Shown here: positions 1 to 6,575 of the stretch, piece after piece | How the letters are laid out: every line of letters begins with the position of its first letter | Numbering within the stretch: position 1 is the stretch's first letter | Assembly: GCA_012515365.1 (NCBI GenBank) | Contig: JAAYYM010000380.1 | Coordinates: 1-6,575, forward strand | DNA from: Clostridia bacterium | GTDB taxonomy: Bacteria; Bacillota_A; Clostridia; Lachnospirales; Lachnospiraceae | Length of the DNA: 6,575 nt | Direction: 5' to 3' | Notes under the pieces: model-generated | What the model saw: only the letters and a program-made list of their open reading frames with translations | What the model was told of the DNA's origin: nothing | Database searches by the model: none | Position numbers and translations under genes: made by a program

Positions 1-315
1 AATTCACTGATTTTGAGCTGCATGCTGATATTTGCTTTAGCGGCTGATCTATTGAAGACAGATTATAGCTGTATCGGTGTAGTGACGATCACAGTAATGT
101 ATCTGCTCAGATATACAAAAATGACTGAGGCTGCAGCTGGCTGCACCATTTTGACACTCATGCATTCTAATGAAATTTCATCACTCGCGATTTTGCTGCC
201 AATTCAATACTATAATGGCTTAAGAGGTCTTAGGCTCAAGTATGTGTTTTATTGTTTCTATCCAGCCCATCTGCTGATTCTGTATTTGATTGGAAGATTA
301 TTAAAGATGATTTAA
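1..315 (+). CDS. TraX-family integral membrane protein, 3' end only (5' truncated by window)
   Basis: The reading frame is open from the first base and ends at TAA 313-315, giving about 104 C-terminal residues; the true start lies outside the window. The fragment is very hydrophobic, with about four membrane-spanning stretches separated by short loops. Near the end is the pattern YNGLRGLRLKY followed by FYPAHLLILYLI. This resembles the C-terminus of the TraX family, named after the F-plasmid TraX protein needed for N-terminal acetylation of pilin. Many Firmicutes carry chromosomal TraX-like proteins with no conjugation genes nearby, and their substrates are generally unknown, so conjugation should not be assumed. 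A promoter lies between this gene and the next, so it is probably a separate transcription unit. The family call rests on recalled motif similarity over a partial protein. The open frame itself is certain, while the acetyltransferase role is only a family-level guess. Confidence 0.72.
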   Translation, partial: NSLILSCMLIFALAADLLKTDYSCIGVVTITVMYLLRYTKMTEAAAGCTILTLMHSNEISSLAILLPIQYYNGLRGLRLKYVFYCFYPAHLLILYLIGRLLKMI

Positions 316-342
316 ACATATGGGAATATGCGACAATCGATA

Positions 343-371
343 TTGAATATAGTCAGAATTTAGGGTATAAT
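343..371 (+). promoter_or_regulatory. Sigma-A-type promoter for the downstream operon
   Basis: A -35 element TTGAAT (343-348) is separated by exactly 17 nt from a perfect -10 element TATAAT (366-371). Initiation would be expected near 378-380, giving a 5' leader of about 60 nt before the start at 439. The spacing and hexamers match the housekeeping promoter consensus (TTGACA/TATAAT) at 11 of 12 -10/-35 positions except for the fifth -35 base (A instead of C) and the sixth (T instead of A), that is 10 of 12. No extended TGn element is present. A short palindrome (ATATT-G-AATAT, 340-350) covers the -35 box and could be an operator, but in AT-rich DNA it may be chance. No transcript data are available, so this is a prediction. 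Confidence 0.65.
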
Positions 372-423
372 TATATTAACCTAACTGACAATAATGATAT
401 ATTTAATGCGGAAGATAAGAAAC

Positions 424-429
424 GGAAGG
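424..429 (+). promoter_or_regulatory. Ribosome binding site that decides the start of the REC-GGDEF-EAL-REC gene
   Basis: GGAAGG precedes two in-frame ATGs: 433-435 with a 3 nt gap and 439-441 with a 9 nt gap. The longer gap is the workable one, and the resulting protein begins a few residues before the first beta-strand of the receiver domain. In-frame ATGs further upstream at 394 and 406 have no purine-rich Shine-Dalgarno sequence ahead of them, and translation from them would add an unusual, receiver-unlike leader. I therefore favour 439, with 433 as the alternative. Confidence 0.6.
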
Positions 430-438
430 TGTATGAGT

Positions 439-2562
439 ATGGGGTGTGATCAAACAGTACTGGTAGTAGATGATGAACAGATAAACAGGCGAATATTAAG
501 AAAGCTTCTAGAAGATAATTATAATGTCATAGAGGCAAAAAATGGAGAAGAAGCGTGGCGCCTTATTTCACAAAAAAGAAATGTGATCAATGCAGTCCTG
601 TTAGATATCATTATGCCAGAAGTTGATGGATTTGCGGTACTGGCAAAAATCAGAGAAAACCGTATGGAGGACCTTCCTGTTATCGTAACAACAGGTGTTA
701 CTGATTTTGAAACTGAGGAGAAAGCGCTGGATGAAGGTGCCTGGGATTTTGTTTCGAAACCATACAATGCCAAAATTCTTGCGTCCAGACTCAGAAGTGC
801 TATTGCACGTAGTAAAATGACATCTTTTGAACGCATTCAGTATTTATCAGAACGAGACGAACTGACCGGATTTTATAACCGTCGAAAAATGTTTTTGGTA
901 ACACGTAATATGCTTGATACATATACACAGGATCAATTTGTTTTCATGCGCATAGATATCAATCATTTTGCACTTTATAATACATCATACGGAGAAAAAG
1001 AAGGAGATTCTTTATTAAAACATCTGGCTGGATGTCTGCAGCAAATGGAAGCACAGTTTGAACAGTGTGTCTGCGGGCGAATCAATGCGGATGTTTTTTG
1101 TGCATGTATTGCATATCAGGGGAATCAGAATGAAATTATTGAGAAGGTCTTAACGATTCAGTCACAGATTGCCGCATACAGAGTTGATTATCCACTTGAA
1201 ATTTCAGCTGGAATATGTGTGATCGATGACCGCACGATCAGTATCGATGATTATTTCCTAAGAACATCTGTAGCTGCACAGGCATGCAAGAATCAATTCG
1301 AGGTATATTATAGTTTTTATGATGAAACAACAGGCAAGAAGCTGGCATCAGAGATCACAATTACAAGTGAGATGCAGAACGCACTTGATACAAGACAGTT
1401 TGTCGTTTATTTTCAGCCTAAAGTGACAGTCTCTACGGAATGTGCCTGTGGATCAGAAGCACTTGTCCGCTGGATGCATCCTCAAAAGGGCATGGTGTCG
1501 CCAGGTGAATTTATACCGGTATTTGAGAAAAATGGCTTTATTGCAAAGCTTGATTATTATGTTTGGGAAGAGGTATGCAGACTTTTAAAGGAATGGCGAG
1601 ATGCAGATAAAAACCCATATCCTGTATCCGTTAACATTTCACGTATTAGTTTATATAATCCTAAGCTGGTCGAGCAAATGACTGGTTTGGTTAAAAAATA
1701 TGATATTCCGCCATCTCTGCTTCAGCTTGAGATTACAGAAAGTGCCTATATGACGAATCCGAAATTAATGGAGGGGACGATAGAAGCACTGCATGCTGCA
1801 GGTTTCACAATCCTGATGGATGACTTTGGAAGCGGATATTCTTCACTTAACACACTTAAGCGGATTCAAGTCGATGTACTTAAGATAGATATGAAATTTT
1901 TGCCGATTGATGGAGAAGTTGAAAAAGGAGAAATTATCCTAACTAGTGTTATTAAAATGGCAAAATGGCTTGGCATGAAGGTTGTGGTCGAGGGTGTGGA
2001 AACTAAAATGCAGCGTGATTTCCTTGAGGGGATCGGCTGTGACTGTATCCAGGGCTATTACTACTCTAGACCGATACCTGAAAAGGAGTATGTAGAGAAT
2101 TATGTGAATACACGCAATGCACAGGATGAAGAAGCCGCTAAACGTGCAGAGCTTGAAGAGATAGATGACAAACGGATGTCCATTCTGATCATTGATGATA
2201 ATGAATTTGACCGTGCTATTTTGCAGTGGAATTTTAAGGATCTTTATCATATACATGAGTGTGAAAATGTAGAAGAAGCAATGGCGTATCTGAGTAAGCA
2301 TATGGATCAGGTCAATCTGATGCTTATTGATAATATATTACCGGGTATGAGTGGAATGCAGTTTTTGAGATACTGCCAGCGAAATAAAGATCTTGCGGTC
2401 ATTCCAAAGATTATGATCACAGCGAATGACAGTGTAAAAGATCAGGTAAATGCATTTAATGAAGGTGCTTATGACTATATTACAAAGCCGCTTGTTAAGG
2501 AAGTCCTGGTAGCCAGGGTAAAGCATGTCATGGAAATTAATCATTTAAAGAAGAACTCTTAA
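439..2562 (+). CDS. Cyclic-di-GMP phosphodiesterase response regulator, REC-(degenerate GGDEF)-EAL-REC
   Basis: This 707-residue cytoplasmic protein should hydrolyse cyclic-di-GMP to pGpG under the control of two phosphoreceiver domains. REC1 (about 5-122) has acidic pair D11/D12, phosphoacceptor D56, T85 and K107. The GGDEF-like domain (about 135-296) keeps the entry motif DELTGFYNRR (140-149), but its signature reads NADVF (216-220) and I see no RxxD inhibitory site, so cyclase activity is unlikely. The EAL domain (about 305-555) keeps every residue expected for metal binding and catalysis: E340 (in EALVR), N399, E431, D461/D462, K482, E518 and Q538. The spacing between them closely matches known active phosphodiesterases such as RocR. 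REC2 (about 582-705) has D586/D587, phosphoacceptor D631, T661 and K683. There is no membrane segment, so it probably receives phosphate from histidine kinases encoded elsewhere. It is first in a tight operon, 25 nt before the AAA+ gene. Domain order and residues are read directly; in vivo activity and partners are inferred. Start choice is 439, with 433 or 394 as alternatives. Confidence 0.93.
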   Translation: MGCDQTVLVVDDEQINRRILRKLLEDNYNVIEAKNGEEAWRLISQKRNVINAVLLDIIMPEVDGFAVLAKIRENRMEDLPVIVTTGVTDFETEEKALDEGAWDFVSKPYNAKILASRLRSAIARSKMTSFERIQYLSERDELTGFYNRRKMFLVTRNMLDTYTQDQFVFMRIDINHFALYNTSYGEKEGDSLLKHLAGCLQQMEAQFEQCVCGRINADVFCACIAYQGNQNEIIEKVLTIQSQIAAYRVDYPLEISAGICVIDDRTISIDDYFLRTSVAAQACKNQFEVYYSFYDETTGKKLASEITITSEMQNALDTRQFVVYFQPKVTVSTECACGSEALVRWMHPQKGMVSPGEFIPVFEKNGFIAKLDYYVWEEVCRLLKEWRDADKNPYPVSVNISRISLYNPKLVEQMTGLVKKYDIPPSLLQLEITESAYMTNPKLMEGTIEALHAAGFTILMDDFGSGYSSLNTLKRIQVDVLKIDMKFLPIDGEVEKGEIILTSVIKMAKWLGMKVVVEGVETKMQRDFLEGIGCDCIQGYYYSRPIPEKEYVENYVNTRNAQDEEAAKRAELEEIDDKRMSILIIDDNEFDRAILQWNFKDLYHIHECENVEEAMAYLSKHMDQVNLMLIDNILPGMSGMQFLRYCQRNKDLAVIPKIMITANDSVKDQVNAFNEGAYDYITKPLVKEVLVARVKHVMEINHLKKNS

Positions 2563-2587
2563 TGTAAAAGAGTAAGGAGAACAGCTT

Positions 2588-4069
2588 ATGCCAGTATTTG
2601 ATTTTAGTGGGGCGAAAGATCCGATCAACGCGTCCCAATGTACCTATACCGTATTTCAGTCAAATGAGAAAACTGCATCAAAAAGTAAACCAATACTGGT
2701 GCTTGACAATCGATTAAGAGCGTGGAAGCATCACTCTTGTGGGATGTTTTCTAATCAGAGCAAGAAGACTGATTTTGAGTTTAATGAAGATGACGGCACA
2801 CAGAGTGCGAGCATTTTAAAGGTTGACGCCAGATTTGTTAATTTGATCCGATGGCTTGGTGAGCATCGGATTAATGTGCGTTTATCAGGAGAAAACCAAG
2901 AAGGCGGTTATGCTGTTTATAAGATCAGGGAAATCGCATTTGGCGGTGGAACAAAGTTGTCAGCGGAGGATGGTTTCTTACAGTTTATGATTGACCGTCT
3001 GTTGGCAAGTGATGCACCTCATGAAGAAGTAGAGGATGAGGATCAGGAGGAAGTCGGAGATGAAATGAAGTTGACAAGTCTGCAAAGTATTACAGATTTT
3101 ATGACTTGTGCCGGAAGAACACTACCGGATAATATCCGATTATGGGCAAGAAGAAATCTTGCGGTTGCCCGCTCTAATGAGGTAACACCTGAGGAAAGGC
3201 GACATGCGCAGCGTGCACTTTCTATCATGATGAACATACAATGGAAAAACGACTATTTTGAAGCGATTGATCCAAAGGAAGCAAGAAGAATTTTAGATGA
3301 AGAGCTTTATGGAATGGAACGTGTAAAGCAACGTATTATCGAAACAGTCATACAGATCAACCGGACACATACACTTCCTGCGTATGGAATCCTGTTAGCA
3401 GGGCCTGCCGGAACAGGAAAGTCACAGATTGCCTATGCAGTAGCACGTATTTTAAAGTTTACATGGACAACGCTTGATATGAGCTCGATCAATGATCCGG
3501 AACAGCTGACAGGAAGCTCTCGTATCTATGCGAATGCAAAACCGGGTATCATTATGGAAGCCTTTGCAATGGCAGGTGAATCCAATCTTGTATTCATTAT
3601 CAATGAGCTGGATAAAGCTTGTGCAGGGAAGGGAAACGGAAATCCTGCGGATGTACTGCTCACCTTGTTAGATAATCTCGGATTTACAGATAATTATATT
3701 GAATGTATGGTACCGACAGTTGGGGTGTACCCGATTGCCACTGCCAATGATAAAAGCAAGATCAGCGCCCCATTAATGTCGAGATTTGCAGTAATTGACA
3801 TTCCGGACTATACTCCACAGGAGAAGAAGATTATTTTTTCAGAATATGTATTGCCTAAGGTATTAAAACGTATGGGTCTGGATCAAAGGGAGTGTATGGT
3901 GACCGCTCATGCACTGGATGCAATCATTGGAAAGTATCAGGAAACGACAGGAATACGTGATTTGGAGCAGGCAGCAGAACATATTGCAGCAAATGCACTT
4001 TATCAGATCGAAGTCGATCATGTAAATGAAGTTGTATTTGATGAGGAGCAGGTGAAACAATTATTATAG
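2588..4069 (+). CDS. Lon-type AAA+ ATPase without protease domain
   Basis: This 493-residue protein has the AAA+ core of Lon proteases but stops where the Lon peptidase domain would begin, so it probably remodels or unfolds a partner without cutting it. Residues 1-145 form an N-terminal domain I do not recognise, unlike the usual Lon substrate-binding domain. An acidic linker (146-159, rich in Glu and Asp) and a helical segment follow. The ATPase core starts at about 233 with a Lon-like lead-in (YGMERVKQRIIE). It contains Walker A GPAGTGKS (272-279, K278), a pore-loop-like segment around Y314, Walker B FIINELDK (N339, E340), sensor-1 N387, arginine finger R399 and sensor-2 R457 in TGIRDLE. 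Asn replaces the usual Walker B Asp, while the catalytic Glu remains. The start at 2588 follows AAGGAGA (2574-2580) at 7 nt. Its neighbours are a cyclic-di-GMP phosphodiesterase 25 nt upstream and a surface lipoprotein 17 nt downstream. Family placement is strong; substrate and role are unknown. Confidence 0.87.
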   Translation: MPVFDFSGAKDPINASQCTYTVFQSNEKTASKSKPILVLDNRLRAWKHHSCGMFSNQSKKTDFEFNEDDGTQSASILKVDARFVNLIRWLGEHRINVRLSGENQEGGYAVYKIREIAFGGGTKLSAEDGFLQFMIDRLLASDAPHEEVEDEDQEEVGDEMKLTSLQSITDFMTCAGRTLPDNIRLWARRNLAVARSNEVTPEERRHAQRALSIMMNIQWKNDYFEAIDPKEARRILDEELYGMERVKQRIIETVIQINRTHTLPAYGILLAGPAGTGKSQIAYAVARILKFTWTTLDMSSINDPEQLTGSSRIYANAKPGIIMEAFAMAGESNLVFIINELDKACAGKGNGNPADVLLTLLDNLGFTDNYIECMVPTVGVYPIATANDKSKISAPLMSRFAVIDIPDYTPQEKKIIFSEYVLPKVLKRMGLDQRECMVTAHALDAIIGKYQETTGIRDLEQAAEHIAANALYQIEVDHVNEVVFDEEQVKQLL

Positions 4070-4086
4070 CGTATAAGGAGGATCAT

Positions 4087-6291
4087 ATGAAAAGAACCAG
4101 AAAACTGATTATTACATGGATCTGTCTAAGTACAGTGTTTATTTCATCGGTAGCACTGACTGCATGTGCAGTAAAAGAAAAAAGTATTATACTTGAGAAA
4201 GAAACGAATGCTGAAAATGAAAATCAAATATTCCCTGTAAAGATGGGAAATCGCAAATTCCTGATTCAAGCAGATAAACAGGAGGCACTTCCAGCATTCA
4301 CACCTTCTGTCGAAGATTATACGGTAAATGCGGATTTGTCGAATATTGAAAATTTGGATCGCTATTACCTAGATGATCAATCAAAACAGAAGCTTGTGGA
4401 CAATCAATTTGTTGTCATTAATACAAATCGTAATGAATTTCACGATATGTATGAAGAAAACCGTTATTTGCAAATGCCTAATTTTGTCACGGTAGATTCT
4501 ATCATGCACACGTATCATCTGTATTTTGCAATGCTTCTAAGACATACAGAGCGTGACTATCTGATCGATACACTTTCTAAGCTGAGTCTGGCTATGCAGG
4601 AAGCATCCGTGCAGCAGTATGAGATATTAAAGGGGTCTGAATGGGAAGAGTCTGCAAAAATCAATGTTGCTTTCTTTACGGTAGCAAACTCACTGGCAGG
4701 TCATGAAACGACCATTCCGGATTATGTAAAGGATATTGTAGAAGAAGAATTACAATTGGTATCAGAGGCTTCCGACATTTCCCGTTCACCGTTAAATGGT
4801 GAAGATGAGGATTATACACAGTATAAACCAAGAGGTTATTATGATGGAGATGAGGCACTTGAAAAGTATTTTAAAACCATGATGTGGTATGGACGACGTA
4901 ATTTCTTTCAAAATAAAGAAATCTTAGATCGCTCAGCGTTGCTTATGACAATCGCATTAAGGGATGATGCATTTACTAACTGGGAAAAGATCTATTCAAT
5001 CACATCATTTTTTGCAGGAGCAAGTGATGATTCAGGATTTTATGAATACATGCCTTTGGTCGAGCAGGCTTATGGGGCAGATGTCCAGACAGAAGATTTG
5101 ATTGGTGATCAAAATGCGTTTCAAATATATCATGCATTAACAGCACAATTAGATCCGCCTGTCATTAATTCAGTTGCATTTGAAGATGATGGAGGGGAGA
5201 CAGACAAAACTGGACTGGCAAAGGGTTATCGCTTTATGGGTCAACGTTTTTCTGTTGATGCAGCTATTTTTACGCAGCTGTGTTACAGCAAGGTAAAAGA
5301 AAAACCGTCTGGAGAAATGAGATTACTACCGGATTCGCTTGATGTGCCGGCAGCTTTGGGCTCAGAAACAGCTCTTGCTATTCTAAAGGATCAGGGAAAT
5401 TTTGAATATAAAAACTATGAAAAAAATATGATGCTGGCCAGAACAAAGATCTCAGAAGCGTCAGATTTATTATGGAATGCCAGCTTGTATGGAAAGTGGC
5501 TGGATACATTAAGACCGCTTTTGGATGAAAAAGGAAAGGGATACCCGTCCTTTATGCAAAGTGAAGAGTGGAACAAAAAAGATCTGGAAACATTTTTATC
5601 TAGCTTTACGGAACTAAAGCATGATACGATCCTGTATTCGAAACAATTCATGGCTGAGATGGGCGGTGGTGACGAGCCGTGTGATGACAGAGGCTATGTG
5701 GAGCCGGAAGTACAGGTATATCATAAACTCAGCAATCTGACCAAGAGTACCTCTGAAGGGCTTGATGAATTTGGTGTACTAAATGACAATGACCGTGAGA
5801 ATCTGAAACGTCTTAGTGATCTTTCGATCAGATTAAGAGACATTTCTATTAAAGAGCTGACGGGAGATACAATCACAGAGGATGATTATGAGCTGATCCG
5901 CTCCTATGGCGGTAATATAGAACATTTCTGGGCAGAAGCCATAAAGGAAAAAAAGGAAGAAGAAGGTGACGATTTTAGAGCAGAAGGAGAATTTCCGGCT
6001 GCCCTGGTAGTCGATGTGGCGACAGACCCAAGCGGAAGTGTCCTGGAGCAGGCAATCGGTGGAGTGGCATCTATTTATGTGGTGGTACCGGTTGATGGAA
6101 AGCTGAGAATAGCTGAGGGCGGTGTTTATAGCTATTATCAGTTCATACAGCCGATGGGTGAACGTATGACGGATTCAGAGTGGAGAAGAAAACTTGGTAT
6201 TGAAGTAAATGACAATTTAGAATATGAGCCGGATGAGAGCATTAAACAGCCTGAATGGACACAAAGTTACAGGATTCAGAGGGAATACTAG
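4087..6291 (+). CDS. DUF3160-family surface lipoprotein
   Basis: This 734-residue protein is predicted to be exported and lipid-anchored to the outer face of the membrane. It begins with basic residues (MKRTRK), a hydrophobic stretch (about 7-24) and a lipobox LTAC with C27 as the lipidated cysteine. A polar linker follows. The rest resembles DUF3160, a family of unknown function. Recognisable stretches are VDSIMHTYHLYF (136-147), FFAGASDDSGFYEY (mid-protein), the segment around C532 leading into RGYVEP (535-540), VDVATDPSG (642-650) and a C-terminal block rich in Tyr, Phe and Gln ending with MTDSEWRRKLG. The full length suggests an intact domain. The start at 4087 follows a perfect AAGGAGG (4075-4081) at 5 nt. 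It is the third gene of the operon, with the next gene beginning 1 nt after its stop, implying translational coupling and a shared task at the cell surface. No catalytic function is established for the family as far as I know; H141 and H144 could be tested as ligands. The DUF assignment comes from recalled motifs. Confidence 0.88.
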   Translation: MKRTRKLIITWICLSTVFISSVALTACAVKEKSIILEKETNAENENQIFPVKMGNRKFLIQADKQEALPAFTPSVEDYTVNADLSNIENLDRYYLDDQSKQKLVDNQFVVINTNRNEFHDMYEENRYLQMPNFVTVDSIMHTYHLYFAMLLRHTERDYLIDTLSKLSLAMQEASVQQYEILKGSEWEESAKINVAFFTVANSLAGHETTIPDYVKDIVEEELQLVSEASDISRSPLNGEDEDYTQYKPRGYYDGDEALEKYFKTMMWYGRRNFFQNKEILDRSALLMTIALRDDAFTNWEKIYSITSFFAGASDDSGFYEYMPLVEQAYGADVQTEDLIGDQNAFQIYHALTAQLDPPVINSVAFEDDGGETDKTGLAKGYRFMGQRFSVDAAIFTQLCYSKVKEKPSGEMRLLPDSLDVPAALGSETALAILKDQGNFEYKNYEKNMMLARTKISEASDLLWNASLYGKWLDTLRPLLDEKGKGYPSFMQSEEWNKKDLETFLSSFTELKHDTILYSKQFMAEMGGGDEPCDDRGYVEPEVQVYHKLSNLTKSTSEGLDEFGVLNDNDRENLKRLSDLSIRLRDISIKELTGDTITEDDYELIRSYGGNIEHFWAEAIKEKKEEEGDDFRAEGEFPAALVVDVATDPSGSVLEQAIGGVASIYVVVPVDGKLRIAEGGVYSYYQFIQPMGERMTDSEWRRKLGIEVNDNLEYEPDESIKQPEWTQSYRIQREY

Positions 6292-6292
6292 T

Positions 6293-6575
6293 ATGAAACA
6301 GATCCGAGATAAGAAAAGCAAAAAAGTGATAGTAATGGGAATGATGGCAGCGATGATAGTGATCGCTGCTCTCTTCTTATTTTGGTGGAAAGGAGCCTTT
6401 CTGCCTGGAAATCTTAACTGGGTACAAAAGGAGTTTCCTTATTTTGAGGGGAGTGTCTTGCTTAAAAACCGAGAACTTCATTTGTCTGACCAGAATGGGA
6501 AGGTATTATTTCAAAGCAGCTGGGACTGGTGTGTTCAGGATGTGCTATCGTATGACATTGATCATGATGAGAAAG
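6293..6575 (+). CDS. Unrecognised membrane-anchored extracytoplasmic protein, 5' part only
   Basis: An ATG at 6293, one base after the stop of the DUF3160 gene, opens a frame that stays open for 94 codons to the window end. The protein has a very basic N-terminus (KKSKK at 7-11), one hydrophobic segment at about 12-32 and then a polar region. This looks like a type II anchor or uncleaved signal, with the remainder outside the membrane. No lipobox cysteine is visible. The exposed part contains LSDQNGKVLF (64-73), then a Trp-rich turn WDW (77-79) and DIDHD (88-92). The last resembles the Asp-rich loops of beta-propeller or calcium-binding repeats, but a single copy is weak evidence. The Shine-Dalgarno sequence is modest (AGAGGG, 6278-6283, 9 nt gap), so expression probably relies partly on coupling to the preceding gene. 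I do not recognise the family, and the rest of the gene is beyond the window. Confidence 0.8.
   Translation, partial: MKQIRDKKSKKVIVMGMMAAMIVIAALFLFWWKGAFLPGNLNWVQKEFPYFEGSVLLKNRELHLSDQNGKVLFQSSWDWCVQDVLSYDIDHDEK

Noticed and set aside
1..315. Evidence of a conjugative element from the TraX-like protein
   Set aside because: No other transfer, integrase, relaxase or repeat features are visible, and TraX-like proteins are common in Firmicute chromosomes.
317..330. Hairpin CATAT-ggga-ATATG as terminator of the TraX-like gene
   Set aside because: The stem is only 5 bp, almost all A-T pairs, and no T-run follows.
394..438. Longer N-terminus for the phosphodiesterase (722 residues)
   Set aside because: No Shine-Dalgarno sequence precedes 394 or 406, and the added residues lie outside the receiver fold; GGAAGG at 424-429 fits a start at 439.
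378..438. Cyclic-di-GMP riboswitch in the leader of the operon
   Set aside because: Considered because of the gene's function, but the leader is only about 60 nt, AT-rich and without the paired helices such an aptamer needs.
252..449. 65-residue open frame between the TraX-like gene and the phosphodiesterase gene
   Set aside because: It starts inside the TraX-like gene, has no ribosome binding site, runs through the promoter and into the next gene, and its protein resembles nothing known to me.
519..836. Open frames on the minus strand, here and at 1939-2301, 2338-2544, 3043-3237, 3863-4060, 4676-4858 and 5415-5651
   Set aside because: Each lies wholly inside a well-supported + strand gene, lacks recognisable domains, and reads as low-complexity or hydrophobic antisense of conserved motifs.
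3045..3067. Internal translation start in the ATPase gene (AGGAGG then in-frame ATG at 3065), which would give a form lacking the N-domain
   Set aside because: The gap is about 14 nt, too long for efficient initiation, and the purine run is explained by Glu codons of the acidic linker.

Overview
The window looks like chromosomal DNA of an AT-rich, low-GC Gram-positive bacterium, most likely an anaerobic Clostridia/Lachnospiraceae-type Firmicute. Four things suggest this: strong AAGGAGG-type ribosome binding sites, a near-consensus sigma-A promoter, a lipobox signal peptide, and closest family resemblance to Clostridia-type EAL response regulators and DUF3160 lipoproteins. This placement is inferred from style and families, not from a database match. 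All genes lie on the + strand, and no RNA gene, mobile element, CRISPR array or strong rho-independent terminator was seen.

Layout: (1) 1-315 is the 3' end of a polytopic membrane protein of the TraX type. (2) 316-438 is a short intergenic region carrying a promoter (TTGAAT-17 nt-TATAAT) and the ribosome binding site that decides the next start. (3) 439-2562 encodes a REC - degenerate GGDEF - EAL - REC protein, predicted to be an active cyclic-di-GMP phosphodiesterase with a phosphoreceiver domain at each end. (4) 2588-4069 encodes a Lon-type AAA+ ATPase that has no protease domain and carries an unrecognised N-terminal domain. (5) 4087-6291 encodes a DUF3160-family surface lipoprotein. (6) 6293 to the window end is the start of a membrane-anchored extracytoplasmic protein that I do not recognise.

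Genes 3 to 6 are separated by only 25, 17 and 1 nt with no terminator between them, so they very probably form one operon driven by the promoter upstream of 439. The operon joins a cytoplasmic second-messenger module (receiver-controlled cyclic-di-GMP turnover), a cytoplasmic non-proteolytic AAA+ remodeller, and at least two envelope proteins facing outward. A reasonable hypothesis is a signalling-to-surface system in which cyclic-di-GMP or phosphorylation state is linked to assembly or activity of a cell-surface machine. The sequence supports the co-transcription and the domain assignments. The joint function is inference, and this gene combination is the best candidate here for something undescribed.
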